Shown: positions 1 through 7,021, counted from the stretch's first letter. The stretch is DNA of 10,452 bases from an uncultured Eubacteriales bacterium (GCA_902772685.1 CACYBO010000097.1:1-10452); one strand, 5' to 3'. The notes: generated from the sequence alone by a model not told the origin. Made by a program: numbers and translations.

Positions 1-341
1 ATTCTGATCGATGCTTCCGCAAGGTCTCTGATCATAGAGTCCACATCGCGTCCGACATATCCCACTTCAGTAAATTTTGTCGCTTCCACTTTGACAAAAG
101 GCGCATCCATGAGTTTCGCCAGTCTTCTGGCGATTTCTGTTTTACCGCATCCGGTAGGACCCATCATCAGAATATTCTTCGGAGTGATTTCCTCTCTCAT
201 TTCGTCGGAGAGCAGGCTTCTCCTGTATCTGTTTCTCAGAGCGATAGCCACTGATTTCTTGGCCTCGTCCTGTCCGATGATGTATTTATCCAGTTCGCCT
301 ACAATTTCCTTAGGCGTCATCTGATATAGTTTGCTTGCCAT
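1..341 (-). CDS. hslU: HslU (ClpY/CodX) ATPase subunit of the HslUV protease, N-terminal part
   Basis: AAA+ unfoldase that recognises, unfolds and threads cytoplasmic substrates into the HslV peptidase. Only the first 113 residues lie in the window; the gene continues past base 1. Seen directly: start MASKLYQMTPKEIV, the GQDEAKK segment near residue 23, Walker A GPTGCGKT at 61-68, and the HslU hallmark around the pore loop, VGYVGRDVDSMIRDL, from residue 93. The GYVG pore loop (94-97) contacts substrate in this family. The ATG at 339-341 follows an AAGGGGAGGG ribosome binding site and begins 11 bases after the hslV stop, so the two subunits are almost certainly co-translated from one message. 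In many Firmicutes codY follows; that cannot be seen here. The identification is secure despite the truncation, because ClpX lacks this exact pore-region sequence. Confidence 0.96.
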   Translation of the reverse strand, partial: MASKLYQMTPKEIVGELDKYIIGQDEAKKSVAIALRNRYRRSLLSDEMREEITPKNILMMGPTGCGKTEIARRLAKLMDAPFVKVEATKFTEVGYVGRDVDSMIRDLAEASIR

Positions 342-352
342 ATTCCCTCCCC

Positions 353-889
353 TTATAACTTCTCTATGGAGATGTGATCATTGGTGTATACGCATATTGA
401 CGCTGCTATCTCCAGTGATTTGCGCACGATTTCTTCAGCGCTCAGATCGGTGTTGTTGTAAAGCGCGTTCGCTGCGGCGTATGCGTAGTTGCCGCCTGAT
501 CCAATCGCCACAAACGGCTGATCCGGAACGATTACCTCACCGGTTCCTGAAATGATCAGGATATCGTCCTTGTCCGCAACGATCATGAGGGCCTCAAGAT
601 TTCTCACTGCCTTGTCCGATCTCCAGAGGTTCGCCAGCGCAACAGCTGCTCTCTTCAGGTTCCCGCCGTGCTCATCAAGCTTGCTCTCGAATTTCTCAGT
701 AAGCGAAAAAGCGTCCGCAACAGAACCGGCGAATCCGGAAAGCACTGTATTCTTGTATATTTTTTTGACTTTTTTGGCGCCATTCTTCATGATGGCAGTT
801 TCGCCCATCGTAACCTGGCCGTCACCGCCTATGCAGACCTCATCGCCTTTTTTAACTGCGCATATTGTTGTTGCATGAAATTGTCCCAT
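353..889 (-). CDS. hslV: HslV (ClpQ/CodW) ATP-dependent protease peptidase subunit
   Basis: Proteasome-beta-like threonine peptidase that forms the double-hexamer core of HslUV in the cytoplasm. The 178-residue length is normal for the family. Seen: MGQFHATTI at the N-terminus, GGDGQVTMG at 21-29, a KK pair at 39-40, GFAGSVADAF in the middle, and IGSGGNYA. By family knowledge the short propeptide MGQFHA would be removed to expose Thr7 as the N-terminal nucleophile; Asp23 corresponds to mature Asp17. Bacillus subtilis CodW is reported to use a Ser next to the initiator Met, but residue 2 here is Gly, so that alternative is not available. The start at 887-889 is supported by AGGAGGT at about 896-902. 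It lies 30 bases after topA and 11 before hslU. The trmFO and xerC (codV) genes that separate topA from hslV in B. subtilis are absent. Confidence 0.97.
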   Translation of the reverse strand: MGQFHATTICAVKKGDEVCIGGDGQVTMGETAIMKNGAKKVKKIYKNTVLSGFAGSVADAFSLTEKFESKLDEHGGNLKRAAVALANLWRSDKAVRNLEALMIVADKDDILIISGTGEVIVPDQPFVAIGSGGNYAYAAANALYNNTDLSAEEIVRKSLEIAASICVYTNDHISIEKL

Positions 890-919
890 ATTTTAACCTC
901 CTTGCTCCCATTATATACG

Positions 920-3019
920 CTATTCTTTGTAATTGCATTCTTTATTTGAGCATGCCATTTTGGTATTTTTCCCTTTTTTCTCTACCAGCATACTGCCGCA
1001 CTCAGGACACTTTTTCCCTGTCGGTCTGTCCCAGTAAACCTGATTGCATGCAGGGTAGTTGGAACAACCGTAGAACACTTTGCCCTTCTTGCCTCTCTTG
1101 ATAACAATGTCACCGCCGCATGCAGGACACTTGACATCAATCGTCTTAACGATGGATTTCGTGAATTTGCATTCCGGATAGCCGGTGCATCCGATAAAAG
1201 TTCCGAAGCGGCTGCGCTTGACCGCAAGATCTCTGCCGCATTCCGGACATTTTTCACCTGTGAGTTCAACTTCGGGCTCCAGCTTCGGAATCGCTTCGTT
1301 CGCGTGTTCAAGTTCATCCCGCAGCGTTCCGTAATAATCCTCGATGATCTTCTTCCACCTGATATTCTTGGTCTCGATATCATCCAGACCCTCTTCCATT
1401 CTGGCGGTGAATCCTACATCAACAATTTCCTTGAAGTACTCTGACATCATATCCGTCACTGTAAATCCGAGGTTCGTAGGAACGAGGTTTTTCTTTTCTT
1501 TTTTGATGTATTTACGATCTATGAGTGTAGCGACAATCGGCGCATATGTACTTGGTCTTCCGATTTCTTTTTCTTCAAGATCTTTTACAAGACTTGCCTC
1601 AGTAAATCTTGCAGGAGGCTGGGTGAAGTTCTGCTCAGCTTTGATGTCAACAGGTTCAAGCTGTTCACCGACAGCCAGCTCAGGGAGCCACTTGTCATCT
1701 CCATCGCCCTTGAAGCTCAGACCCGCCTTAAGAAATCCGTCAAAGATGATCTTTGAACCGGTCGCCTTGAATCCGTATTCACCATTGCTGATGCCAACGC
1801 TGACTGTCTTCATCTTAGCCGGAGCCATCTGACTCGCCACGAATCTCTGCCAAATAAGCTTATACAGATTGTACTGATCCTTGCTCAGCTGACCTTTGAT
1901 GTCGTCGGGAACCAGCGTGACATTGGATGGACGAATCGCTTCATGAGCATCCTGCACATCCTTTTTTCTGTTTGCGAAGAAACTGCCGCCATAGTATTCT
2001 TCTCCGAAATTGTCCAGAATAAAGGCTTTCGCCGCACCTCTGGCTTCTCCTGAGATTCTGACGGAATCCGTTCTGATGTACGAAACAAGACCGATCGTAC
2101 CCATCCCCTTAATCTCAACGCCTTCATAGAGCTGCTGCGCAACCATCATGGTCTTTCTGGTGGAGAAATTCAGTTTGTTGGCTGCATCCTGCTGCATACT
2201 GCTGGTCGTATAAGGCGGCGCAGGTTTTCTGATTCTGTCTTTTTCTTCAACGCTTCCTACTGTATAACTTCCCTTTTCCAGTTCAGCAAGAACCGCATCG
2301 CTCTCTTCTTTGTTTTTCAGTGAAATCTTTTCGCCTTTGCGTGTTGCCAGTTTTGCAGAGAACTTCCTTCCCTTTTTAAACACTGTTTCTATGGTCCAGA
2401 ACTCCTCAGGTACAAAGGCCTGTATTTCCTTTTCCCTGTCGCATATGATTTTAAGCGCAGCCGATTGCACACGTCCCGCGCTGAGTCCTCTGGAAATTTT
2501 TCTCCAGAGCAGCGGGCTGATGAGATAACCGACCAGTCTGTCCAATACTCTTCTTGCCTGCTGCGCGTCAACGAGATTCAAATCGATCGGCCGTGGGTTT
2601 TTGACTGCCTCTTTTACAGTCTTTGCAGTGATTTCATTAAAAACAACTCTGCACGGTGTGTTCTCATCGATACCGAGCAGATAGGCCAGATGCCATGATA
2701 TTGCTTCTCCCTCACGGTCAGGGTCGGTAGCGAGGTAAATCTTAGACGCCTTCTTCGCTTCTTTTTTCAGTTCCTTTATGACGTCACCCTTTCCTCTTAT
2801 GTTTATGTACTGCGGATCAAAGGCTTCCCGATCGGCGGTTTTATCAGTTTCAGAATTGTTCTCCAGGTCCTCCGGCAGAACGATTCCAAGCTTGCTCTTC
2901 GGAAGGTCTCTGACGTGCCCTACTGAGGCTACCACCTTATAGCGGCTTCCGAGAAACTTGCCGATCGTTTTGGCTTTTGAAGGTGATTCTACTATTACGA
3001 GTGTTTTTGCTGCTGCCAT
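920..3019 (-). CDS. topA: DNA topoisomerase I (type IA)
   Basis: Relaxes negative supercoils by transient single-strand cleavage through a 5'-phosphotyrosine. The 699 residues match the usual Firmicute length. Seen: an N-terminal TOPRIM domain with VIVESPSKAKTIGKFLG (catalytic Glu11) and the acidic triad in ATDPDREGE (Asp99, Asp101, Glu103); the core motif SAGRVQSAALK near 180; the active-site tyrosine Tyr314 in SYIRTDS; and three C-terminal four-cysteine zinc ribbons at 591-617, 631-658 and 671-695. All twelve zinc-ligand cysteines are present. The ATG at 3017-3019 has an AAGGA ribosome binding site six bases upstream. A strong sigma-A-like promoter sits in the dprA-topA gap (3083-3111), so topA can be expressed separately from the upstream genes. 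It is followed 30 bases later by hslV. Confidence 0.98.
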   Translation of the reverse strand: MAAAKTLVIVESPSKAKTIGKFLGSRYKVVASVGHVRDLPKSKLGIVLPEDLENNSETDKTADREAFDPQYINIRGKGDVIKELKKEAKKASKIYLATDPDREGEAISWHLAYLLGIDENTPCRVVFNEITAKTVKEAVKNPRPIDLNLVDAQQARRVLDRLVGYLISPLLWRKISRGLSAGRVQSAALKIICDREKEIQAFVPEEFWTIETVFKKGRKFSAKLATRKGEKISLKNKEESDAVLAELEKGSYTVGSVEEKDRIRKPAPPYTTSSMQQDAANKLNFSTRKTMMVAQQLYEGVEIKGMGTIGLVSYIRTDSVRISGEARGAAKAFILDNFGEEYYGGSFFANRKKDVQDAHEAIRPSNVTLVPDDIKGQLSKDQYNLYKLIWQRFVASQMAPAKMKTVSVGISNGEYGFKATGSKIIFDGFLKAGLSFKGDGDDKWLPELAVGEQLEPVDIKAEQNFTQPPARFTEASLVKDLEEKEIGRPSTYAPIVATLIDRKYIKKEKKNLVPTNLGFTVTDMMSEYFKEIVDVGFTARMEEGLDDIETKNIRWKKIIEDYYGTLRDELEHANEAIPKLEPEVELTGEKCPECGRDLAVKRSRFGTFIGCTGYPECKFTKSIVKTIDVKCPACGGDIVIKRGKKGKVFYGCSNYPACNQVYWDRPTGKKCPECGSMLVEKKGKNTKMACSNKECNYKE

Positions 3020-3082
3020 CTATAATCCTTTCTTCTCCCGCCCGAGCAGCGGAAAAACTGTTATTCTTCATTACAATAACCG

Positions 3083-3111
3083 ATTATATTTCTATTGCCC
3101 CCTATTTGCAA
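3083..3111 (-). promoter_or_regulatory. Predicted sigma-A promoter for topA-hslVU
   Basis: Reading the minus strand, TTGCAA (3106-3111) is followed after exactly 17 bases by TATAAT (3083-3088). The -10 box is a perfect consensus match and the -35 box matches TTGACA at four of six positions. The -35 box runs into the last bases of dprA, whose stop is at 3102-3104. A start near 3076 would give a topA leader of about 57 bases. The call rests on sequence match and position only. Confidence 0.7.
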
Positions 3112-3968
3112 GAAGTTATTTTCAGAAAAACTCTCCCCATCTCGGAGCCGAGAAAACCTTTCATTTCCATGACAGATAAAATCGGGGTGACATATGCCGG
3201 AGAGAGTCCCGCGCGCATACTCACCTCATCCACCGACAGTTCTCCCTCCGTTTTCAGTATTTCATAAATCAGATATTCTCTTTCGCTGAGCCTTTGCTTT
3301 GCATCTTCTTCATCCATGCTGCAGATGCCCAGATAATCGAGGATATCGTCCGTACAGATGAGCGGAGTCGCCCCCTCTTTGATCAGTTTATTGTTCCCCA
3401 GATTGTATTGACTGTCTATATTTCCCGGGACCGCAAATACCTCCCTGCCCTGCTCGGCCGCCAGCTCCGCAGTTATCAGCGAACCACTTCTGTTCCTCGC
3501 CTGTACAACCACTGTCGCCTCGCAAAGACCGCTTATGATTCTGTTTCTGTTCGGGAAATGATATCTGTTGGCAGGTGTACCCGGTCCGTACTCCGTCACG
3601 ATGAGTCCGTGGCGCTGTATCTCCGACATCAGCACCCGGTTCTCCGGCGGATAACATACGTCAGGCCCGCAGCCCAGAACGGCGATGGTCTTTCCTCCCG
3701 CTTCCAGCGCTCCCTCATGGGCGCTGGTGTCTATTCCTGTTGCCATTCCGCTGACAACCGTCACCCCGGCGGCGGCCAGACACCGCCCAATTGCCTGCGC
3801 TGTGCGCCTGCCGTAGACGGTTGAGGTTCTGGAGCCGATTACGGCTACACACTTTTCTTTCATTATGTCAACATCACCACAGCAGTAAAGCTGCTTAGGC
3901 GGATTCTTTATCCCCTGAAGGGCGGATGGGTATGAAGGATCCCCATATTTTATTTTCTCAATTCCCAT
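3102..3968 (-). CDS. dprA: DprA/Smf DNA-processing protein
   Basis: Binds incoming single-stranded DNA and loads RecA during natural transformation; it is also found in species not known to be competent. The Rossmann-like fold is plain: VIGSRTSTVYG with Gly-Ser-Arg at 45-47, SGMATGID at 73-80, VLGCG near 97, FPNRNRIISGL at 138-148 and SGSLITAELA at 161-170. A C-terminal winged-helix segment (about 228-284) matches the DprA C-terminal domain. At 288 residues it is close to B. subtilis DprA but lacks much of the N-terminal helical domain of longer homologues of about 360 residues. The ATG at 3966-3968 has AAGGA (3976-3980) about seven bases upstream, and 44 bases separate it from comM. Its 3' end carries part of the topA promoter. 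Confidence 0.97.
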   Translation of the reverse strand: MGIEKIKYGDPSYPSALQGIKNPPKQLYCCGDVDIMKEKCVAVIGSRTSTVYGRRTAQAIGRCLAAAGVTVVSGMATGIDTSAHEGALEAGGKTIAVLGCGPDVCYPPENRVLMSEIQRHGLIVTEYGPGTPANRYHFPNRNRIISGLCEATVVVQARNRSGSLITAELAAEQGREVFAVPGNIDSQYNLGNNKLIKEGATPLICTDDILDYLGICSMDEEDAKQRLSEREYLIYEILKTEGELSVDEVSMRAGLSPAYVTPILSVMEMKGFLGSEMGRVFLKITSCK

Positions 3969-4012
3969 ATTATTATCCTTTTTATATATTACGCTGAATT
4001 TTCTTGTTTCCT

Positions 4013-5542
4013 TTATATTTTCAGATCCACTCTGTACATGAGCGCTTCCGCGACATGATCCGTTTCGATGTTTTCGCTCCCCTCGATATCCGCTATCGTC
4101 CGCGCCATTCTCAATATCTTGCTGTACCCTCTCATGCTCAGCCCCAGCCGTTCGTACGACGCCATCATGAGTTCATGCCCTTCGCTGTCAAGAGCGCAGT
4201 ATCTCCGGATGCCTTTCTCATCGAGCTGCCCATTGCACCCAAAGGGTTCTCCGGCGTACCTTTCGGTCTGCACGAGTCTGGCTCTAATGACTTTATCTCT
4301 CATCTCTTCCGTGCTTTCCCACTTCATTCCAATGGCCGGGTTGTCATACCTCTGAAGACTCTCTTTGTCCACCGGGTTCACCTTGATGTGAATATCTATC
4401 CTGTCGGCGAACGGTCCCATGAGTTTTCTCCTGTAATTCTCGAGCTGTCTGCCCGAACAGGTACACATTTTTCTGCTGTCCCACAGGTTTCCGCACTTGC
4501 ACGGATTTGCTGCGATAACCATCATGACCTCCGAAGGAAAAACCACTTCCTCAAGATTTCTGTTGATGCGTATCACGCCCTCCTCCACAGGCTGTCTCAT
4601 CGCATCGATCACTTTGGCGTCGAACTCACCCATCTCGTCCAAAAACAATACGCCCCGGTGAGCCAGCGAAAGCTCTCCGGGTCTTGGTCTGGTTCCCCCG
4701 CCGATTAATCCTGTCTGCGTGATATTGTGGTGCGGGCTCCTGAAGGGTCTCTGCGTGATGATCGGATTCTCAGGAGACAGGAGTCCGGCCACACTGTAGA
4801 TTCCTGTGATTTCAACTTTCTCCTCATAGGTAAGTTCCGGAAGGATCCCGGGGATGCGTCTTGCCATCATGGTCTTCCCGCAGCCCGGGCTTCCCATCAT
4901 CAGTATCCCATGGTTGCCGGCAGCGCCAACAAGTATCGCTCTTTTTACGCTTTCCTGGCCGATCACCTGTGAAAAATCCAGATTGCTTTTCCCGTTCACT
5001 GCTGCGTTTTCTTTCCTTTTATATATGCCGGGCACAGCCGTACCTGCGGCATACTCCGCCGCTTCCCTGAGGTGGCTGACGGGAATCAGATTGATATCTT
5101 CAAGAATAGACACCTCTGCAGCGTTTTCGACAGGGAGCACGAGATTCTTTATTCCCGCACGCCTGAGACATATGGCCAGCGGAAGTGCTCCCCGCACACC
5201 GTTTATGGTTCCGTCCAAAGAGACCTCTCCGATATAAGCTGTATGTTCCGGATCTGCCGGTTCACTTCCCAGCATCATGATTCCGAGTGCTATGGGCAGA
5301 TCAAAATGACTCCCCTCCTTCGGCCTGCCCGCAGGAACAAGGTTAACCGTGACTCTCTCTGCGGGAAATCTGCCTCCGCAGTTCTGAATCGCCGGTTTGA
5401 TCCGTCTGCTCGCTTCTTTTATCGTTGTATCCGCTAATCCAACAATATGAAACCCCGGAAGCCCGCTGTGCAGATCCGTTTCCACTGTGACGGGGTATCC
5501 CCTTATCCCCGACAATGTCGCTGTCCTGACTTTTGTCAGCAT
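4013..5542 (-). CDS. comM: ComM/YifB family AAA+ ATPase (Mg-chelatase-like)
   Basis: Homologue of ComM, a hexameric branch-migration helicase that extends recombination joints during natural transformation in some Gram-negative bacteria. The role in Firmicutes (often called YifB) is inferred. Counting from the chosen start (509 residues): a LonC-like N-terminal domain with VTVNLVPAGRPKEGSHFDLP around 64-83; Walker A GSPGCGKT at 217-224; Walker B VLFLDEMGEF at 298-307; the family motif ANPCKCG near 345; the arginine-containing RRKLMGPFADRIDIH near 371-385; and a C-terminal Mg-chelatase helical domain ending in AEALMYR. It is not a true chelatase subunit. The start is placed at MLTKVRTATLSG because AAAGGAGGG sits seven bases upstream and families of this type begin MLxKV. 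An in-frame ATG at 5569 would add nine unlikely residues and lies upstream of the ribosome binding site. Confidence 0.95.
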   Translation of the reverse strand: MLTKVRTATLSGIRGYPVTVETDLHSGLPGFHIVGLADTTIKEASRRIKPAIQNCGGRFPAERVTVNLVPAGRPKEGSHFDLPIALGIMMLGSEPADPEHTAYIGEVSLDGTINGVRGALPLAICLRRAGIKNLVLPVENAAEVSILEDINLIPVSHLREAAEYAAGTAVPGIYKRKENAAVNGKSNLDFSQVIGQESVKRAILVGAAGNHGILMMGSPGCGKTMMARRIPGILPELTYEEKVEITGIYSVAGLLSPENPIITQRPFRSPHHNITQTGLIGGGTRPRPGELSLAHRGVLFLDEMGEFDAKVIDAMRQPVEEGVIRINRNLEEVVFPSEVMMVIAANPCKCGNLWDSRKMCTCSGRQLENYRRKLMGPFADRIDIHIKVNPVDKESLQRYDNPAIGMKWESTEEMRDKVIRARLVQTERYAGEPFGCNGQLDEKGIRRYCALDSEGHELMMASYERLGLSMRGYSKILRMARTIADIEGSENIETDHVAEALMYRVDLKI

Positions 5543-5549
5543 CTTTAAT

Positions 5550-5559
5550 CCCTCCTTTT
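5550..5559 (-). promoter_or_regulatory. comM ribosome binding site that fixes its start
   Basis: On the minus strand this reads AAAAGGAGGG, ending seven bases before the ATG at 5540-5542. It lies downstream of the alternative ATG at 5569, so it can only serve the shorter reading. A nine-base-pair hairpin (5563-5593) ends a few bases upstream of it. Confidence 0.8.
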
Positions 5560-5562
5560 GCA

Positions 5563-5593
5563 AACGCATTCCACTGTGCGGTCAGAATGCGTT
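5563..5593 (-). repeat. Perfect inverted repeat across the yraN stop, just before the comM ribosome binding site
   Basis: Arms AACGCATTC (5563-5571) and GAATGCGTT (5585-5593) pair perfectly over nine bases with a 13-base loop that contains the yraN TGA stop (5582-5584). On the minus-strand message the stem is followed after about three bases by the A-rich start of the comM Shine-Dalgarno sequence. No T-run follows, so it is not an intrinsic terminator. It could be an intercistronic RNA stem affecting processing or coupling between yraN and comM. The function is inferred. Confidence 0.55.
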
Positions 5594-5920
5594 ATCAACC
5601 TGATTTACAACAATCTCAATAATATTGAATCCGTATCTTCTGGGAACATATCCCTTCCCTTTCATTTCTTCCAGGTAACAGGCAGCCGCCTTCTTCAGAT
5701 GCCTCTTTTTTTCTTCTGTCACAGCTTCGCACGGCCTGCCGAAATCGAAGCTCTGCCTCGTTTTGACTTCGACAAAGCTCACATCCCCGTATTTCTCGGC
5801 TATAATATCGATTTCTCCATACCTGCATCTGTAGTTCTGCTTCAGAATCCTGTAACCTTTTGCACGCAGGACATCTGCGGCCGTGTTTTCTCCAATCCTC
5901 CCAAACACCCTTTTGTCCAT
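5582..5920 (-). CDS. yraN: YraN family protein (UPF0102, endonuclease-like fold)
   Basis: Member of the small UPF0102 family, which has a restriction-endonuclease-like fold; the cellular role is not established. Seen: GRIGENTAADVL near the N-terminus, GEIDIIA with the conserved Glu and Asp, and FVEVKTR with the Glu-x-Lys signature of the PD-(D/E)XK nuclease fold. The genomic setting next to comM and dprA is classical for the family and points to DNA processing. The start chosen here is the ATG at 5918-5920 (112 residues), because GGAGG at 5931-5935 stands 10 bases from it. The earlier in-frame ATG at 5927-5929 (115 residues) is only one base from that site, too close for normal initiation. 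The gene follows the lipoprotein stop at 5938 closely and leads into comM after 39 bases. Confidence 0.92.
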   Translation of the reverse strand: MDKRVFGRIGENTAADVLRAKGYRILKQNYRCRYGEIDIIAEKYGDVSFVEVKTRQSFDFGRPCEAVTEEKKRHLKKAAACYLEEMKGKGYVPRRYGFNIIEIVVNQVDNAF

Positions 5921-5937
5921 CTTTTCCATGCCTCCGC

Positions 5938-6294
5938 TCAGTTATCATGAAATAACAGTTCATCCTCTTTGCTCCTGTAGGAAAACAGCAATCTCTTCGT
6001 ACCTTTCTCAAAAGCTGTCAGCACAAAGTCATCATCATCCCCATCATCTCTGGAAAATTCAACCGTTTCAATGCACTGTTCCGCCACATTGTTCTTCCCG
6101 GCGTCTGTCAGCTCCTCCCAGCTGCTGTCGGTCACCTCTACCGTCGCTGTAAACTGGTTTCCATGTGACACGACGCCTATATCGCAATCCACATCATCCG
6201 GGCTGCCGTTTGATGCACCGCACGCAGCGAGTACAAGACACAGTGCTGCAGCAGCCGATATTGTCAGGAGCCTCTCCCTAATCCGTCTTAACAT
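5938..6294 (-). CDS. Putative acidic lipoprotein of unknown function
   Basis: A 118-residue protein that I do not recognise. It starts with a basic n-region (MLRRIRERLL), a hydrophobic segment, and a lipobox LAAC with Cys25, so it is predicted to be lipidated and anchored to the outer face of the membrane. The mature part is strongly acidic: by hand count 23 Asp/Glu against 7 Lys/Arg, including a DDGDDDD run near residue 83. It holds two further cysteines (37 and 74) that could form a disulfide. Translation starts at 6292-6294 with AGGAGG at 6303-6308. The gene lies 24 bases after the exported basic protein and a few bases before yraN, so co-transcription is likely. Its position in a DNA-metabolism array gives no direct clue to its role. 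Confidence 0.8.
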   Translation of the reverse strand: MLRRIRERLLTISAAAALCLVLAACGASNGSPDDVDCDIGVVSHGNQFTATVEVTDSSWEELTDAGKNNVAEQCIETVEFSRDDGDDDDFVLTAFEKGTKRLLFSYRSKEDELLFHDN

Positions 6295-6318
6295 TTTCGC
6301 CGCCTCCTTTCTGTTCCG

Positions 6319-6843
6319 CTACAGGCTGGTCTTGTTTTTTGGGGATAAGTAGACCACCCTGTAAGCCATCGACTTATAGTCTCTGGTTTTGACCTTTTTT
6401 GTCACCTTCGTCTTCTTCCACTTTTTGTCGACCTTCTGATACTGCCTTTGCGTGATATTGCGACAGTTGTACACCGGGTGGTACTGAATGGCCCAGGTGC
6501 CTTTTTTCTTTCCTTTCAGGCTGGTGGAGTATTTGACGCTGACGCTGAAGGACTTGTCGATTTTGTGGGTCATGAGCGCATAGCTTTCGAGTTTCGGGAT
6601 AGATACCTTCAGTTCGCCGGTGTACGTGCTCTTTACGGATTTCTCTGTCTTGCAGGACAGCCTGTCGGTGCTTTTGCCGTTTGTGTAGGCGCGAACCGCT
6701 TCCTTCCATTTGTCGTGTCCTTCAAATACCTTTGACCTGTTCTCACACTGCCACTTTGTCGCCGCCTCATCCGCGGAGATCGGGACGGCGAAACAAACCG
6801 CCATCAACGCCGCAAACAGCAGAACGAAACATTTTCTTTTCAT
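6319..6843 (-). CDS. Predicted secreted, highly basic protein of unknown function
   Basis: A 174-residue protein that I do not recognise. The N-terminus is a standard type I signal peptide: MKRK, a hydrophobic core, and a likely cleavage site ISA|DEA after residue 24. There is no lipobox, because the residue before Cys17 is Val. The mature part is very basic, by hand count about 36 Lys/Arg against 13 Asp/Glu, with the densest cluster at 137-157. It has three cysteines (33, 64, 127) and many aromatic and Ser/Thr residues, suggesting a beta-rich extracellular domain that may bind anionic surfaces or polymers; that is inference. GGGAGG about nine bases before the ATG at 6841-6843 supports the start, and a strong promoter lies about 50 bases upstream. 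It is the first gene of the leftward array, with the acidic lipoprotein directly behind it. Confidence 0.8.
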   Translation of the reverse strand: MKRKCFVLLFAALMAVCFAVPISADEAATKWQCENRSKVFEGHDKWKEAVRAYTNGKSTDRLSCKTEKSVKSTYTGELKVSIPKLESYALMTHKIDKSFSVSVKYSTSLKGKKKGTWAIQYHPVYNCRNITQRQYQKVDKKWKKTKVTKKVKTRDYKSMAYRVVYLSPKNKTSL

Positions 6844-6889
6844 TTTTAATAACCTCCCTTCCCATTTATGCCCCTTATGCTACAAGAGA

Positions 6890-6917
6890 ATTATAACGCA
6901 ATAATTGTAAATATCAA
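6890..6917 (-). promoter_or_regulatory. Predicted sigma-A promoter for the exported pair and downstream DNA-processing genes
   Basis: On the minus strand TTGATA (6912-6917) and TATAAT (6890-6895) are separated by 16 bases. The -10 box is a perfect match and the -35 box matches four or five positions depending on alignment. A/T-rich sequence upstream resembles an UP element. A start near 6883 gives a leader of about 40 bases before the ATG at 6843. A second TATAAT at 6930-6935 lacks a convincing -35 box. Confidence 0.75.
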
Positions 6918-6962
6918 GTATTTTTGTAAATTATATCCATTTTCCCATCGGCATGATCACAT

Positions 6963-6993
6963 AAAAAAAGATGCATCGCTTCTGATACATCTT
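6963..6993 (-). terminator. Intrinsic terminator of the MBL-HAD unit
   Basis: On the minus strand AAGATG and CATCTT pair over six bases. After a single mismatch ATC pairs with GAT around a six-base loop, and a run of seven T follows (bases 6963-6969 are A on the plus strand). It lies about 30 bases after the HAD phosphatase stop and before the promoter at 6890-6917, so it separates the two leftward transcription units. On the plus strand only two T follow the stem, so it is directional. Confidence 0.85.
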
Positions 6994-7021
6994 CCTTTCG
7001 TACTATATGTCTGAACGTCCT

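Noticed and set aside
1344..1832. Plus-strand open frame of 162 codons inside topA
   Set aside because: Antisense to the topoisomerase core; no ribosome binding site and low-complexity translation.
3060..3080. Inverted repeat GTTATT/AATAAC in the dprA-topA gap, considered as a terminator or attenuator
   Set aside because: The six-pair stem is all A/T except one pair, and it mostly lies upstream of the expected topA transcript start, so a stable hairpin in that message is unlikely.
3969..4012. Possible promoter for dprA (TAATAT-like box in the gap)
   Set aside because: No -35 element at a suitable distance; A/T-rich sequence alone is not enough.
4004..4708. Plus-strand open frame of 234 codons
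   Set aside because: Antisense shadow of comM, which has intact Walker motifs and family signatures on the minus strand.
6319..6843. Lipoprotein reading of the basic exported protein through Cys17
   Set aside because: The residue before Cys17 is Val, which does not fit a lipobox, and a good signal peptidase I site follows at residue 24.
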